Shown piece after piece: positions 47,340 to 60,359 of a stretch of DNA of 64,000 bases. The position numbers and the translations under genes were made by a program. The notes under the pieces were generated by a model. The model had not been told where the DNA came from. It saw only the letters and a list, made by a program, of their open reading frames with translations, and did not search any database. Origin of the DNA: Emydura subglobosa (Eukaryota > Chordata > Testudines > Chelidae); assembly GCA_007922225.1 (NCBI GenBank), contig ML679962.1, positions 36,967,863 to 37,031,862 on the forward strand. The letters run 5' to 3'. Every line of letters begins with the position of its first letter. Position 1 is the stretch's first letter.

Positions 47340-48041
47340 TGAAGCCCAGCTGAAGGGGGGGAAGGACCTGGGGGTTACAGTGGACAAGAAGCTGGATATG
47401 AGTCAGCAGTGTGCCCTGGTTGCCAAGAAGGCTAATAGCACATTGGGCTACATTAGTAGGAGCATTGCCAGCAGGTCGCGGGAAGTGATTATTCCCCTCT
47501 ATTCGGCATTGGTGGGGCTGCATTTGGAGTATTGTGTCCAGTTTTGGGCCCCCCCACTACAAAAAGGATGTGGACAAGTTGGAGTCCAGCGGAGGGCAAC
47601 AAAAATGATGAGGGGGCTGGAGCACAAGACTTATGAGGAGAGGCTGAAGGATCTAGGCTTGTTTAGTCTGCAGAAGAGAAGAGTGAGGGGGGATTTGATA
47701 GCAGCCTTTAACTACCTGAAGGGGGTTCCAGGGAGGATGGAGCTAGGCTGTTCTCAGTGGTGGCAGATGACAAAACAAGGAGCAACGGCCTCAAGTTGCA
47801 GGGCGGGAGGTCTAGGTTGGATATTAGGAAATAGTTTTTCCCTAGGAGGTGGTGAAGCACTGGAATGGGTTACCTAGGGAGGTGGGGGAATCTCCATCTT
47901 CAGAGGTTTTTAAGGCCCAGCTTGACAAAGCCCTGGCTGGGATGATTTAGTTGGGGTTGGTCCTGCTTTGAGCAGGGGTTTGGACTAGATGACCTCCTGA
48001 GGTCCCTTCCAACCCTCATCTTCAAGGATTCTGTGGTTCTG
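47340..48041 (+). mobile_element. CR1 LINE 3' fragment with recognisable RT C-terminal region
   Basis: On the + strand a frame reads [20 protein letters not shown], then [38 protein letters not shown], and [20 protein letters not shown]. This is the conserved C-terminal part of CR1 ORF2, about 140 codons (47345-47740). It continues into the CR1 3' UTR with 'actagatgacctcctgaggt' and ends 'ggattctgtggttctg', a form of the CR1 octamer tail. It is 5' truncated, as most CR1 copies are. It is better preserved than the CR1 at 40490-43500 and belongs to a different subfamily. Confidence 0.93.
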
Positions 48042-51000
48042 CCTCCTTTCCTTTCTATCCCTGGGGTCGCTGCTCCGGCGCACGGAGCTGCTCATCCGTC
48101 CCAGGAGCGTCTTGCCCCGTTCTCTTTCTGCTCTTGGGACACGCACGTGACAGGACGTGGTAAGTGACGGAGCAGAGGTGACCCACTCAGCCGGGTTGGT
48201 AAAGGCGTCGTGGTACCTGCCCCGTCCTGGCTGCGCCTGGGGGTGGGCCTTCCCCGGTGGAAGAGCAGACCTCGCTGGGAGAGAGCTGGGCGGCTGCTGT
48301 AATGGCGGAAGGCGGCTCTGCAGTCGCTGCCCGGGATGAGAGTGGGAGGGCGCAGGAGGAAGCCGGGGGGAGAGTTGACCCTGAGGTCCCCTCCTTAGTA
48401 GCCACGTCTAGTGGGACGCCAGGAGAGAGATGGGGCAGTCACTGGGGCTGGACTGCGGGGAAGGTGTTGAGTGAGGGCCTGGAGCGGGGCGGAAGGCCGA
48501 GCCGGAGGAAGGCAGACCTTGGGCTCAGCTCCATTTTGGGGATTTGTTAGGGAGTTCCAGCCGGGAGCCCGGCACGTCCTGGCCCTGAGGAGGCGGTGGG
48601 AGAAGCCTGCTGACAGGCGTAGCAGGAAGGAGTCCAGGGGCTGGCAGCAAGTTGTTGTTGTGATACCTGGGCCGACACGTTTACCCGGCGCGTAAGCTCC
48701 GCTGATGGAAAGCGGGTAAAGCGTCGTGCGTTGTCACGCCGCTCTGCTGTGGAAAGCTGGTCGGAAAAGGGGTGAGGCGGAAAGAGAGCGGCTGGGTTAA
48801 CTGAAACAAAAAGGGGCCAGTGCGAGCGCTCGAGGGGTGGGTTCAGACTGGGGTGGGTAAACCAGAGGAGCAAAGCCCCGGCAATCGAGGAACTCAGTGC
48901 GGCTGGTTGGAAGCGAAGACCGATGGGTGGAAGAAAGGCGAGGATGGGTTATTCTGCCCAGCGCTGCCTTTGGGGCATCCTTAAAAAGAGACTGTGGGGG
49001 AGAACGCAGAAAGAACTGCTGCCATCACCCCGGCTTCGGTGGTGGGCCATTAACCCTCCGTGTCCTGGACAAATGTTCTGCGTATCCCCACTCTTGTTTC
49101 AACTGGTTATTCTTTACCACCTGTCCTAATCAGGCACGTTGCTGTGTGCTGCTGTTCTGCTGTTTCTGTTGCACCCTAGAGGTGGCTGCAGTTTAGGCCT
49201 GGTTAAAGCGTTGACAGGTTGCCTGTGGTTTGTATTGACACGTACGTTTGGCAGGTTCGGTGGAATCCAAGGCACCACCCAGGGCTGTGCGGCCTTGGAG
49301 CGTAGCAAGAGCTCGAGAGCTTCGGGGATGCACAGTGACCAGTTTTTAAATCCACAGGGACGTCCAGGAATATGCAAATACCCTAATGGCCCCTAATTGT
49401 CTAGCGTCGACCTCGCCATCTCTGCTCACAACCAGTGAGCACCGCCCAAGGTCTCTGCTTGGAAAAGTGCTGCCAGAAAGTCCCAGGGCAGGAAAGTGAA
49501 GACATCCGAACCCAGGAGGGAGATGCGACAAGCGGGCTGCCTGGTCCACAGATGAGCCTCGTGAAGCCGGAATTGATGCCGCCTGTTGCGTTGTTCCGTC
49601 TGCCACCGGCACGTTGGCCAGTCCCTGGCGGTGTTTGAGCGGAAGCAGTCGCTCTGTCGTTTAGACTGTGTCTGTTGGAATGAGAAATATGAAAAATCCA
49701 CGGGCCGGCCCAGTGTCCTCTCAATAATGCCGGGCGCTGGCGCTTTCTAGTCTCTGTCTTTAGCAAATTGACAAAATCAGACGAGAAACAAGGCTTGGCG
49801 TCAGCCGAGGGCCATGCTCACTGCAGCGGGCTGACTGGCTGTTCGCCTTCACCTGTCGGTGCCTGGGGTGGACGCTGAAATGCCTCGTCGGTCACGTTCT
49901 CTATTAATCGTTACTGGACGGACCAGCCCAGAGGAAATGACCAGAAGAACTGCTGTAAATGGAGCCGAGCACTCCTAGGAGCGCAGCTCTCTGGACCTGC
50001 AGCGGCATTGCCTGCTCGCCCTCAACTAGGAGTGGAGTCACTAGGCATCTGGGGTGGGGCAGAAATGCAGGTGTGAGACGTGTGGTAGGCAGGATTAAAT
50101 GGGGGAATTCTCCTTAGCTACCCCCCAGCAGAAACACCTCTGCTGAAACAGACTGTTCTGTCTAGCTGTCCGAACGCTGAGGACGTGTGCGCCCTTTCTC
50201 GGCTGTGCCGGTCCGCTCTCGTCTACCCCCCAAGGGAAAGGATGCACCACAGCAGTCACCCTGCCTCCTCTCTTGGGAACTGTTGGAAGACGTAGCCTAT
50301 GAACCTGTAGCAAAATGCAGGAATATCTGTCGGGGGGAGACAGGCCATTTAAAGAACAGCAGCCCCCCCTCGCCTCACCCCTTTGCAACACTGGCGGAAG
50401 GGTGTCATCTGTTAAAGGCGCTAGAGGCGGACTGTGCAGTTAACAGTTGGCTTCTGTGTCGGATCCCAGCCACACCCAGGCTGGTGGGGAGAAAAATAAA
50501 TAAAGCCGCCTGTCTGCTCTGCATCTGACACAGAAGAACAACGGCCGGCCGCTCCCTGGTGTGAGCCTTTGTGGTTACTGTGCCGGTAGGAGGGCCGTTT
50601 GGCTGGCAGTAAGTGTGTCACTGGATCACGATCAGAGATCATGAATCATAAGTACCCACTGCCGGCAAGCCCTTCCCTGAGAGGCGTTGCACGGTGTGAC
50701 TCAGAAACGGGGAAATGGAGAGAGACACCTGCAGAATCGGCTTCTCCCCCTTCTCCTCTGGGCTCGGGCTGTCAAAATGAGGGACCTTCTCTGTCATAAA
50801 TCTGATTGGCCCAGGCGGCTGGGAAAACGACGTGAAAAAAGGGCAAAAATCCACCAGCATTAGCACAGGTGCACAGGCCTCGCCAGCGCGGCTTTATTCC
50901 CCCGTTCCCCTGGGCGGATGAGAGTTCATTATTCCTAGGGTGGCTATTAGCGGGCGTTGAGCACCATTCATCATGCACATTTGTTGCCCTCTGTCCCCAA

Positions 51001-52944
51001 AGCACCAATGAAGACAGGGCGAAATGGCTTAAAATGGAAATGTTCTTTGTCACTTTCCCTCCTGAAACCTGGCGCCGGGCAGGCTGCGCTCCGCTCAGCG
51101 GCTTTTCAGCCAGCTCGGCCTGCTGCACCCAGCCTTCCATCATCATGGCGGGAGATTCTTCGACATGAAAGAAGAATCGGTCTGCCGGACTGGATCGGTC
51201 CTCGTCAACTCACTGGGTTCTTGGATGTAGCCTTTCTGCCTTAGTTTCCCACTCTGTCAGGTGGGGTGGATGCTGTCCTGTCTCCCAGCAATGTTGTAGG
51301 GGTTCCTGGGTTTCCCAGCAGCTGCCCCTCCTCTCTGCACCCTCTGGGGAAACTGAGGTGCCTCAATTGGAGCTGGGCTGTGTTGGGAAACCAATGGTGC
51401 AGCATGATTTTAGTCATCGTTTTCTGTATCCCGTGTTCATGCAGGTCAGGCTCAGATCCCAGTCCCCGTGTTTTCTAGATCTGCGACTGATGGACAGCTT
51501 GGCAAACGTGAGCCGTGGGGCTCCCTGCCCGGCCATACGTCGCACCAGGGAAGAGGTGCAAAGAGATGAAGACGCTCTGTGCGCGCTACAGACACTGGGA
51601 CGTTATGAATGCGGCAAGCCTCCAGCATCGCTTCGTTGTATTCTGTCTTTCTCTTTAATCCCATCGTGATTTGGGTAAGGAGGGGTTAGGCCCAGACCTG
51701 GAGTCGGCTTCTGCTCCCACTAAAGCCTGTGGCCCAATCTCCCCTTGGATTCCAGGAGAGCGGTGTCGGGCCCCCCCATGTGCACATGGGGCAATGGAGA
51801 CTGGGAATCGAGCATGCCCTCAGCGCCCTCCCTCGCGTGTGTGAAGGGGGGGACAGAGTGGGAGAAGGAAGAGGAGGCCACAGGTGGAGAGCGGAGCGGA
51901 GTCTGGCTTCCCAGCGCGGGGCCTGCCGGGCCGCTGGCACCGCACAGCCATCGCCGGCTCGCGCGCTGGGCGTGAGCGTGCTACAGAAACATCCCCTTAA
52001 CGCTAGGGCTGCTGCGTGGCTGGGCCGGGCGGAGATGTTACCAAAACCCAGCGTCCTCTTCTACCCCCCACCCGAGGGGGGGCTGCCACTCGAGACAGGA
52101 GGATGCGATCCCCTGGGCAAAGCCCGCGGGCCTCCAGGAGGGGGGGAGTGAAGCAGGACGCGGGGCTTGGTTCCCAACGGGGCCTGCTTAGAGCCTTGTG
52201 GGGAGCAGGCCCTTCGCCAGGATGGAGTCGCTCGGGACACCCTGCCCGAGCCGCGGCTCCTCCTGGGGCAGCGTTTCCGAGAGAAACCAGCGGTTCCCCT
52301 GCTGCGGGGCTGAGCTGCTCCCAGGAGGAAGCTGGGTCGCGCTGAACTGAACCAGAGCTGCAGCGCTCAGGACTTTCTCTAGAAGGGCCCAGGGCCGAGG
52401 GTGGGGCCAGGGCCGAGGGGGGGCAGCTAGAGAAGGAAAAAAGGAGCAAGAGCAAAATGCTGCCCCATCTGCAGCAGTCGGCGGCCTCTGCCCATTCAGT
52501 CCTTATGTAAAACTGGCACCGAAGCAGGCTTGTTCCAGAGCTCCCGGCTGAGCCCGTCAGTCCCTCGGCTGCACGCGCCAGGCAGCCTGGCTTAGGGGCA
52601 TGGGCGCTACGGGCCGAAGACCTGAAAGGGGAAGCGATGCTTAGAAATTAGAACCAAACATGGTAAAACATGCGGGAAACGAGAGGTCCCTGACCACTTC
52701 CTCCTCGGCTGCCCCCTGCCTCAGCTCTGCCGGGAGCTCTTTTTCGGGATGACAGAGAAGTTGCTGTGAAATGAAAACACGTTTTTGAAGGGTTAGGGGG
52801 GTTTTTTATGTTTAATTAAACTTACAATGTCTGAGTAATATTCTGGGGCTAGTCAGCGCATGCTGGAGAAGCTAGTGGGCCATGCCCAAGGCTTGCTGGC
52901 GCACACAGTTTGGCGTGACATCTCGCTGTGTCAGTCAGACTCGA
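48042..52944. other. Intergenic, partly GC-rich
   Basis: CpG-richer pieces occur near 48230-48620 and 51880-52330. A short MIR-like piece 'ctgccttagtttcccactctg' is at 51237-51257. At 48302 an ATGGCGGAAGG context opens a frame of 82 codons, but no family is recognised. Nothing else can be supported. Confidence 0.5.
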
Positions 52945-53061
52945 CTAAAGATGAGATCAGGCCATGGAATTCAGAGTGAGATCGCAACTGCCAGCATGCT
53001 CAAGTCCCAGGCTAGCTGGGTCAGAGGGTTTGAGTTTGACCCATTGGAAGGGTCTGGATCT
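52945..53061 (+). repeat. 117-bp inverted repeat, left arm
   Basis: It begins 'ctaaagatgagatcaggcca' and ends 'aagggtctggatct'. Its reverse complement matches 53846-53962 at 116 of 117 positions, the only difference being 52986 against 53921. The sequence on both sides of each arm does not match. Both arms contain the same open frame (MRSGHGIQSEIATASMLKSQ) only because they are copies, and it is not evidence of a gene. Confidence 0.95.
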
Positions 53062-53845
53062 GGGTTTGAATTTCACAGATTTGTTCAGACCCAACCATCG
53101 TGGTGTACATTCGTTGCACGCAAAAAGAAACCCAGGGGCAAATTCTGATCTCAGTTACAGTGGTGTCATTCTGCTCGTTTCAGTGGAGATACAACACTGG
53201 GAATCCAGAGTAAGCTGGAGCACATACTGGCCTGTCATATATAAATTAATATCAGGATCCAACTCAAAGAAAAGCTTCCTCTTGCCTTTTATCCAGCTAT
53301 TGTTGTTTGAGTTGCTGCCTTTATTCGTAGCATAATGTCCATCGCTCGCTTACCACAAAGCACTGTGTAATGAAGGATAATTTTCTTTCTAGGGAACATG
53401 CACAAATTTGTGTCAGGCAGGAATAATATGCAAAGACTCCATGTTTAAATGATCAGAACATGCTGGTGATTCAAGGCATGAAAATGGAATATACAGGGAT
53501 TAAAAAGATGTCAGAATTATGCAGCCAAGTAAGAAAAAGAAAATAAAGACTGGAAGAATTTTAAAAGGGAAGGAGGAAAAATTCAGCATGACATAAAATG
53601 TTGCAAAAGGGGAAGAATGGCTGGGGAGAAAAGCCAGATGTTAGACTGTAAGTTCTTCAAGGCAGGAGGCAAAATCCTGCCGCAATCGATCTCCGTCGCA
53701 AAACTGCTGTTGACCCAGTTCCTCAAATGTGTTTATACAGCACCCGGGCACTGGTCTGAAATGGACGTTCAGGTTCTACTGCGATGTAAGTAAGACACGT
53801 GGCTTTCAGGGCTGGCCAGCTGGGAAGAGAGAGATGGGAAGAGAG

Positions 53846-53962
53846 AGATCCAGACCCTTCCAATGGGTCAAACTCAAACCCTCTGACCCAGCTAGCCTGG
53901 GACTTGAGCATGCTGGCAGTCGCGATCTCACTCTGAATTCCATGGCCTGATCTCATCTTTAG
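53846..53962 (-). repeat. 117-bp inverted repeat, right arm
   Basis: Reverse complement of 52945-53061 with one substitution. The arms are separated by 784 bp of unrelated sequence that ends in a GA-rich run next to this arm (53826-53848). Confidence 0.95.
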
Positions 53963-56900
53963 CTCCTCATCGCATTGCGCTGGAAGAATCCTCCCTCGCT
54001 GAGGCTCTGGGTCTGGGCGGGCGCCATGGCCAGAGGGGGGGAATGGAGGGGAGCAGAGAGGCTTTCATGGACAGGCAGCGCCGCAGGAAGCTGTGGAGAT
54101 GGCAGGGGCTTGCGGGCCTTTGCCTGCAGTCTCTCTATCGAAACTTGTGCCAGCAGGAGGTCAGTAAAAGTTCAGAATTAAAATGGGGGGAACAAGGGGT
54201 GTAATCACGCCATGTGCACCCTGACAGCTGGCAGTGACAGCAGGGGTAAAGGATGGAGCTTAGCAGGTGCCGGGAATGTGCTACAGCTGACGAGCAGGTC
54301 CCCAGGAGCAACATCCATCTGGAAGTGTCGGGCGTCACGGGATGTAACGAGCCTTTTTCCTGCCTGTTTTAAAATGTCCACAGGAATCCAAATTCAGAAT
54401 AGCTGGGGTGTGATGGGGGAAGGGAAGATGGGGGGAGAACAGGAGGATCCAAGTTCCCTTTCGAACAGGACTTGATTTTCTCCACCATTGGCTTGATCCT
54501 TCCCAGCCTGTTCAAATTAGGAAATGCGTTGGCACTACAACGCACTGCTATGCAAGACCAAACGAGCAGCATCCTCTCAGTGCTAAGGAAGGAAAGACGG
54601 CTACAGCTGGGTTTGCGTTCAGTAGCTTCTACCCGCACAATGAAGGCCAGTGAGTTCATAAACTGCAGAAGAGAATATTAAAGACCAATTGCCGATTACC
54701 CCTGAGACACCTGGAGTCCTTACAAGCATGGGAGTGCCATTAGGCCTGCTGATGACCTCGATTTGCTTTTAATCACTCTCTAGTAAAATAGTAACTGGGT
54801 TTTCAAGTGGAGAATTTAAACTACTTTGCAACTACATCCAATTAGAGTGGACTAATTAAGTGGTCGCAGTAATATTCCCCAATGTATACACCTTAGAATA
54901 ACGCTGCAGAAGAGTCTTCCTTGACTAAGCTCTTCACCCTTTCGATACCACATACAGAAGCTGGAAACCGAACCAGATTTATTGCTATGGCCCGTCGTAT
55001 GACTGAGTCCCCGCGTTATCAGGGCTGCAGTGGTCATGGGCAGTGCGAGGATTCTGGCATTTCTCTGTACACTTTCCGAGTGGACTGGTGTCTGTGTCCA
55101 GGACATCTGAGAGATCCTGGCAGGGGCAACACACAGCTTTCCACTGTCCTGTCCCTTGCCAAGAAGGCTGATAGTGTGTGTCTAAATGCGATGTGGGGTT
55201 AGCTTTTACGAGTGCAAGCTGGGAGAGTCCCTGGCTGTCTGGACATTACTCACAGGCCTGCCAAGAACCTTGTCGGGAAATTCTTTTCCTCTGGCCCGGG
55301 GTTCAGGGAGATTTTTGACCCTCCCCAGGGGCATCACAGTGGATTAACCGGCTCCGTTCCTGAATGCTGTGATGAATAAGAAACGTACACCTGACATTAA
55401 CACAGCTACAGTGTAGACAGGCCCACTAGTGTCTGGGCAAGGCGAAAGGTGTGAAAAAGGTGCCTGGAGTGGAGTCAGCAGCAGGACTGAGAGACAGAAA
55501 ATCAAACTTGAAACTGATAAAAATTTTCATTTTTCTGCCCCAAAAATGGGTTTGGTCTATTTTTGGGGGTGGGGAACGTCATTTTTAGCCAGATGTTCTA
55601 CAGAAAATGTCTAACTGGAATTTAAAATATTCAGTTCGTTTGCTTTGGAAATTTCCCACAAGAAATCAGATAAAAAAAAAAAATGTCCCTTCAAAACTTT
55701 TCATGAGTAAATAACACTGGGTTTCGTTCCCACCCAGCCCTGTCCAAGTTCTTCTCTGCCGGGGGTCAGAGGGTGCTAATGGAAACCTCTGGGATTTCCG
55801 CTAGGGGCAGAGAGCGGGCCGAGGGCCCCACTCTGCTCTGTCACACTCTTGAAAGCCCATTGACTTCCCTGAGGTTGCTTTGGTGTAAGTGAGAGCGCAC
55901 GGCTCAGCCCGCAGACGCTGGGCCTGATCATGCTGTCCTTTATGTCCGGTTTACACCGCTGTCACAGGACTGACTAACGCCTGCTCTTTACCAGTGTCCA
56001 TGGAAGGAGAACGATCTCTTTTGGCCTCAGTTAGGGGGAGCTGCAGGTTGCTTCAGTCATTGCACGTCTGCCAGTGCAGGAGGTTTCCTCCCTAGCCCTG
56101 CAGTTACAGAAGCGTGTATGGGAGCAGCTACAGAGCTTTCTATTCGCTGCATGGGCCAAAAGTGCTCCTGGGCTTGTGTCTGCGGCGGTGTCCCCGCTGC
56201 GTGCTGGGCTGCCGCTTCTCCAAGGCCTCTGTTTCTTGCCCTGGCTCTGTCAGCCAGGAGCTGGGTTATTCTTTGCATTGCTGACAACTGTACAAAAACC
56301 CACTGGGGCCTTCGGTTCTGGTGGCCTCTTGAATTGTAGGATATATTCAGCACTGTCTTTCCAGACTGCAGGAAAGCCATGGCATGAGATGATATGATAT
56401 ATATATACACATATATGGTAAATGTTATGCAATGGGAATCTCATTGACAGAGCCTGGCTGGAGGCTGTACTCCTGCGGTGTGGCAAATAATGTGAACCTC
56501 ACCCGCCTAGCCTGACTCATCATCAGGAGTTCTACCACCAGGCAGAGGTTCTTTTGTCCGTTGCTCAGCGTCCAGCCAAGTGCGCAGGGTTTCATTCCAG
56601 GCAGCTGAGGCACAATCCAAGCGGGAACTGGCGCGTCGATACGAGCGTAACCCAATAAAATGCGCAGGGTTCATGTCTTTTGGCTCCCTATGGCTCGGTA
56701 AGTAAATACTGTGCCCGGGTGGTTAACGCAACACGAAAGCCGCCTTCTGCCCCGTCTTTTCTGAATCCTGTGGTGGCGGCACTGAGGCCTGGCCCGGCCC
56801 CGTCGGAGTACGACTTTCTAAGGGTTTTCATGCTCCAGACAGCACGCTCTGGAACGATGCAAAGGCCCAGAGCCTGAGCGGGGCTGAGAGGTGGGCACAG

Positions 56901-58827
56901 AGGTGGCCCTGGCATTTCCCCCATCACACTTCTCGTGCTCGCTGTCTGAGAAGGGGTGCGCTCCCCACACCGGCCCTGAGAGAGCTGCGTTAGGCCAGGT
57001 GGGCCCAATGAGCCAATTAAGCAGCAAACTAGGACGAGTGGCGTGCTTTGATTAGAAAGAAGCTCACCTGTGAGGGAACAGATGGGGGTGAGAGGCGTCT
57101 CTAAAGCCAGGAGGCTGCTAAGAGTGTGGGGAGGAAGGCAGTAGTCTCTCTCCCGTAGGTAATGGAGAAGGTGCCCCTGAGAATGGAAAGCTTGAAGCAG
57201 CAGGGCAGGAAGTTGTCCAGGGACAGCACTAAGGTAGATGCAGCCGCTATCGGGCCCTGGACTGGAACCCAGACTGGAGAGCGGGCCTGGGTGCCCCTGC
57301 CATCCGCTGCAGAGGGGTGTTACACGGGCAGCAAATAGGAAGAGTCACCGTAGGAGTGACACAGTCAGGGCAGCGGAGGCGAGGACTGCCCGAGGGACGC
57401 TCCAGGGGCACTCGCTCCTACACCACCTTTGGGAGCTTGCAATCCGCTTCCTCGGACTAAGTCATCGCTGCAGGCTGGGGTGGAGGGGAAGAGCGTTGCT
57501 TTGCCACCTCTGCGGGGTGTCTGGCACCCAGAGGGCGCTAGCAGGGGGCTGTCCACGTAAAGCGTAGGGACTGTATATAGGCCTGGCCCCTGCTCAGGGG
57601 ATGCATCCTTCTTATGCCTTCTGCATTCCCTAAAATCCCGTGAGAGCCAGGTGCTATCTGGACCAATCTCTTAGCTGGTTATATTCATACGAACCTTACT
57701 GCTATTGGCACGGATAGCAGAGAGCACCTGAGTCCATCCCCAGAATGGAGCAGAACTGGAGGGAACTGTGCTTGGAGCAGACGTTAACTTAGGAAGTTTG
57801 TTTTGACAGAAGAATCGAAAGCGCACTGAATGCGGGAATTGGCTGCAGGCTGGCAAGCCAAGGGGCTGCTCCCAAAGCCCTGGAGTCCTTCTAAACATTC
57901 TCAACTGGGGCTCGGGGGTGACACAGCTGCAGGAAACTTGTGAGCGGCTGCATGTGGCATTTACACAATTCCTGAAGGTGGAAGGGGGCATCAAGGTTTT
58001 TATCAGCGTTCGCTTGGGGTGACTTACGTAACTCACTCATCTTTGCTCGTCATTATAATGTAGCTATTACAAGCCCAGGATGGTGAGACTTTTACATCAC
58101 CCCCCACCATCGTGTAATCCGTAGGGACCGCGTCATGATGCAAAGTGATTAATAAAGATCTGTAAAGAACTGCTGGGTGAAATTGACAATATACACGGGA
58201 AGTACTACTGACGCCATCCCAGAGACTTTTGGATGCGGACACAGCCTCAGTTCAGAAGCCAGCTGTGCGTTGGCCTGAGCAGCATTTTGGGAAGTAAGTC
58301 TAAGGCAATCTAAGCTGATGTAATTGACGCATCAAGCACCTAGAAGAAGGGGTCTGCAGGTCTGCGGTCCTGATCCTGCACGCACACGCAGTCCAGGCTC
58401 TGGGCTGACTTCGAAAAGCCAAATTTACTTTCATTTCAAGATTGTTTTTTCTCCCCCTTTTGTTTTACCTTTGACCCGTTATGCTTTTTTGCCCCGATTT
58501 CTCTCCCTTACCAGCCCCTCCATCCATCAGGATCACTGTAACGGAACAGCAGTACCAGAAAGACATGTACATAATGAACTTAAGTGACCGTGTAATCTTA
58601 TTATTGTAACCCTTGTTCTCCTCTTTCACCTTTTCTCCCCCCTACAGTTTGTCACTCTTGCATGTTGTTGCATCATGACTAAAATTAGACTGGTAGCGCC
58701 TCCATAAGAGCCTGCGCCTGTGATTTGCTGTGTGTCGTACACTTTAGGTGCTTTGTAAATTATAGTTTATAATAAGGCTGAAGTAGGAAGTGGCTTGTTT
58801 TAACTAACACCTTCTTCTATCTCCTAG
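53963..58827. other. Intergenic, nothing firmly recognised
   Basis: Contains an (AT)n-like tract near 56388-56415 and a piece 'gctacagtgtagacaggccc' near 55405 that resembles a DNA transposon end. The 121-codon minus-strand frame at 57671-58036 has no recognisable domain. I see no gene. Confidence 0.5.
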
Positions 58828-58895
58828 CTGGTTGCTTTTCCAGCCACTCAGTTTGTATTCACTCCAGCAATACACTCAGTGGAACAAATTCAGAG
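58828..58895 (+). other. Possible unassigned exon (68 nt)
   Basis: A segment bounded by an acceptor-like 'cttcttctatctcctag' and a donor 'CAGAG|gtgagc' is open in one frame, starting LVAFPATQFVFTPAIHSVEQ. I do not recognise the protein. The right flank resembles repeat sequence ('aacaaattcagaggtgagct'), so this may be a chance arrangement in a repeat. Confidence 0.2.
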
Positions 58896-59194
58896 GTGAG
58901 CTGCAAGTGGGTCTCAGATATATGTAAGTAATAAATGGGGGTGACTCTGCCTTGGTATCACTTACATGCTGAGCAGGACAGAAGATTTGTTCCACCAACT
59001 AGAAGTCCCCTCTGAGTTTGGCCCATAATGTTCTTATTCTCTTAGTGTAAGGAGTAAAATGTGTGGGCAAAATACAACTACTTACCCAATCTGACCGTGA
59101 GCAGGGCCATCATCAAGACAATTTTAACTGCTGTTTTTAATTGGCCCCCTGATATTGACAGGAGACCACTCCCCTGTTCTGCATAGGAACTGAC

Positions 59195-59285
59195 CAAGAA
59201 GAGGGCCCATTGTGCTAGGCACTGTACAAACAGAGCCGTAGGCAATCCCTGCCCCTGCAGTCTAAATACACAAGACAGGCAACAG
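59195..59285 (+). repeat. Old interspersed repeat fragment ('attgtgctaggcactgtac')
   Basis: 'gggcccattgtgctaggcac' with 'caatccctgcccctgcagtc' matches in order the fragment at 15858-15930, including the 'tccctgcccc' block. The family is not assigned. Confidence 0.5.
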
Positions 59286-60359
59286 GTAGGGGAAAGGGTT
59301 ACTACATGTTGTGTAGACTGGAAGGTTCACTTTTCAGATCTTGCCAAGCAGAGCTCTCTGGTGTCCGGAAACAAATAAGTTCATGGGTTGAAGTAGTAGA
59401 AGGCTTCTTCTCCTAATGCTAAAAACCTTTAGCACAGACAACATTTGATTGTGTTAAAAAGGGACACAGTTTTGATCAAAAATGGAAGTGACAGCTATCT
59501 GTTATTTTCCAGTCAATTCCTCTGAGAGACAGAAGAGTACAATTGTATTTTCATCATACTATGTACGGGAGAAGTGCTTTGTCTGGGAAATCCTACTGAT
59601 TGCCAAACACTGTCTAGTTCTGTAATTTTGGCAGTCTTACTGAAGGTCATTTCTGCAGATTTTCAGGCTTCAGTTGCTTTTTTTTTTTTTTTTTTAAATC
59701 CTTTACTGACACCTAGTGTCCCTTGAGCTCACGGCCTCCAAGACAGCTACTGTAAAGCAGAAGAGAAGGAAAGGTAACATAATTCAAGTCATCAAACAAA
59801 TAACTTCCTAGAGCCATACAACCCCAGTTTATTTATAATGATATTCTGTATCAAGTGGGTAAGACTTTTCATACAAACAACAAAACAAAAGAAAATAAAG
59901 CTCTTTATAAAGTCGAATCTCAGCACTATGCTAGGAACCTGTTCACACCACTGACTTGACGGTCAGGAAGCATGTTCTAACCAATGCATACTTAATATAT
60001 AGATTGTGTTATAATGAACAGTTCCCTAACTGCATTTTGCCTGTGGAGACATGACAAAACCTTTTTAACCATGCTATCATATCACGTTACATCCCTTCCG
60101 AAGTAGTTACCAAGGATTGCTTCCTTTCAGCTTTATCCTTTTTTGTAACACAGTAAGTTAATAGCTCCTGACCTGAGGTCAAAGCCAATACAGGGGTAGA
60201 TTCATAGAGGAAGTAAAGGTTTTCTAGTCCTGCCCCATGAGAACTGTGTGAAAACCTGTGAATGTGAGAGGGTGCAGCCAGTCTACAAACAGTCAGATTT
60301 CCATAGAGATACGGGTACGTGATCTTGAATACGCCAAAGAATGTTATATCTTCAGAGAA

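Noticed and set aside
52945..53148. Gene encoding MRSGHGIQSEIATASM...
   Set aside because: The same peptide occurs in both arms of an inverted repeat, so openness is copied. There is no family match.
57671..58036. 121-codon minus-strand frame
   Set aside because: No recognised domain and no supporting signals. It may be part of an unassigned repeat.
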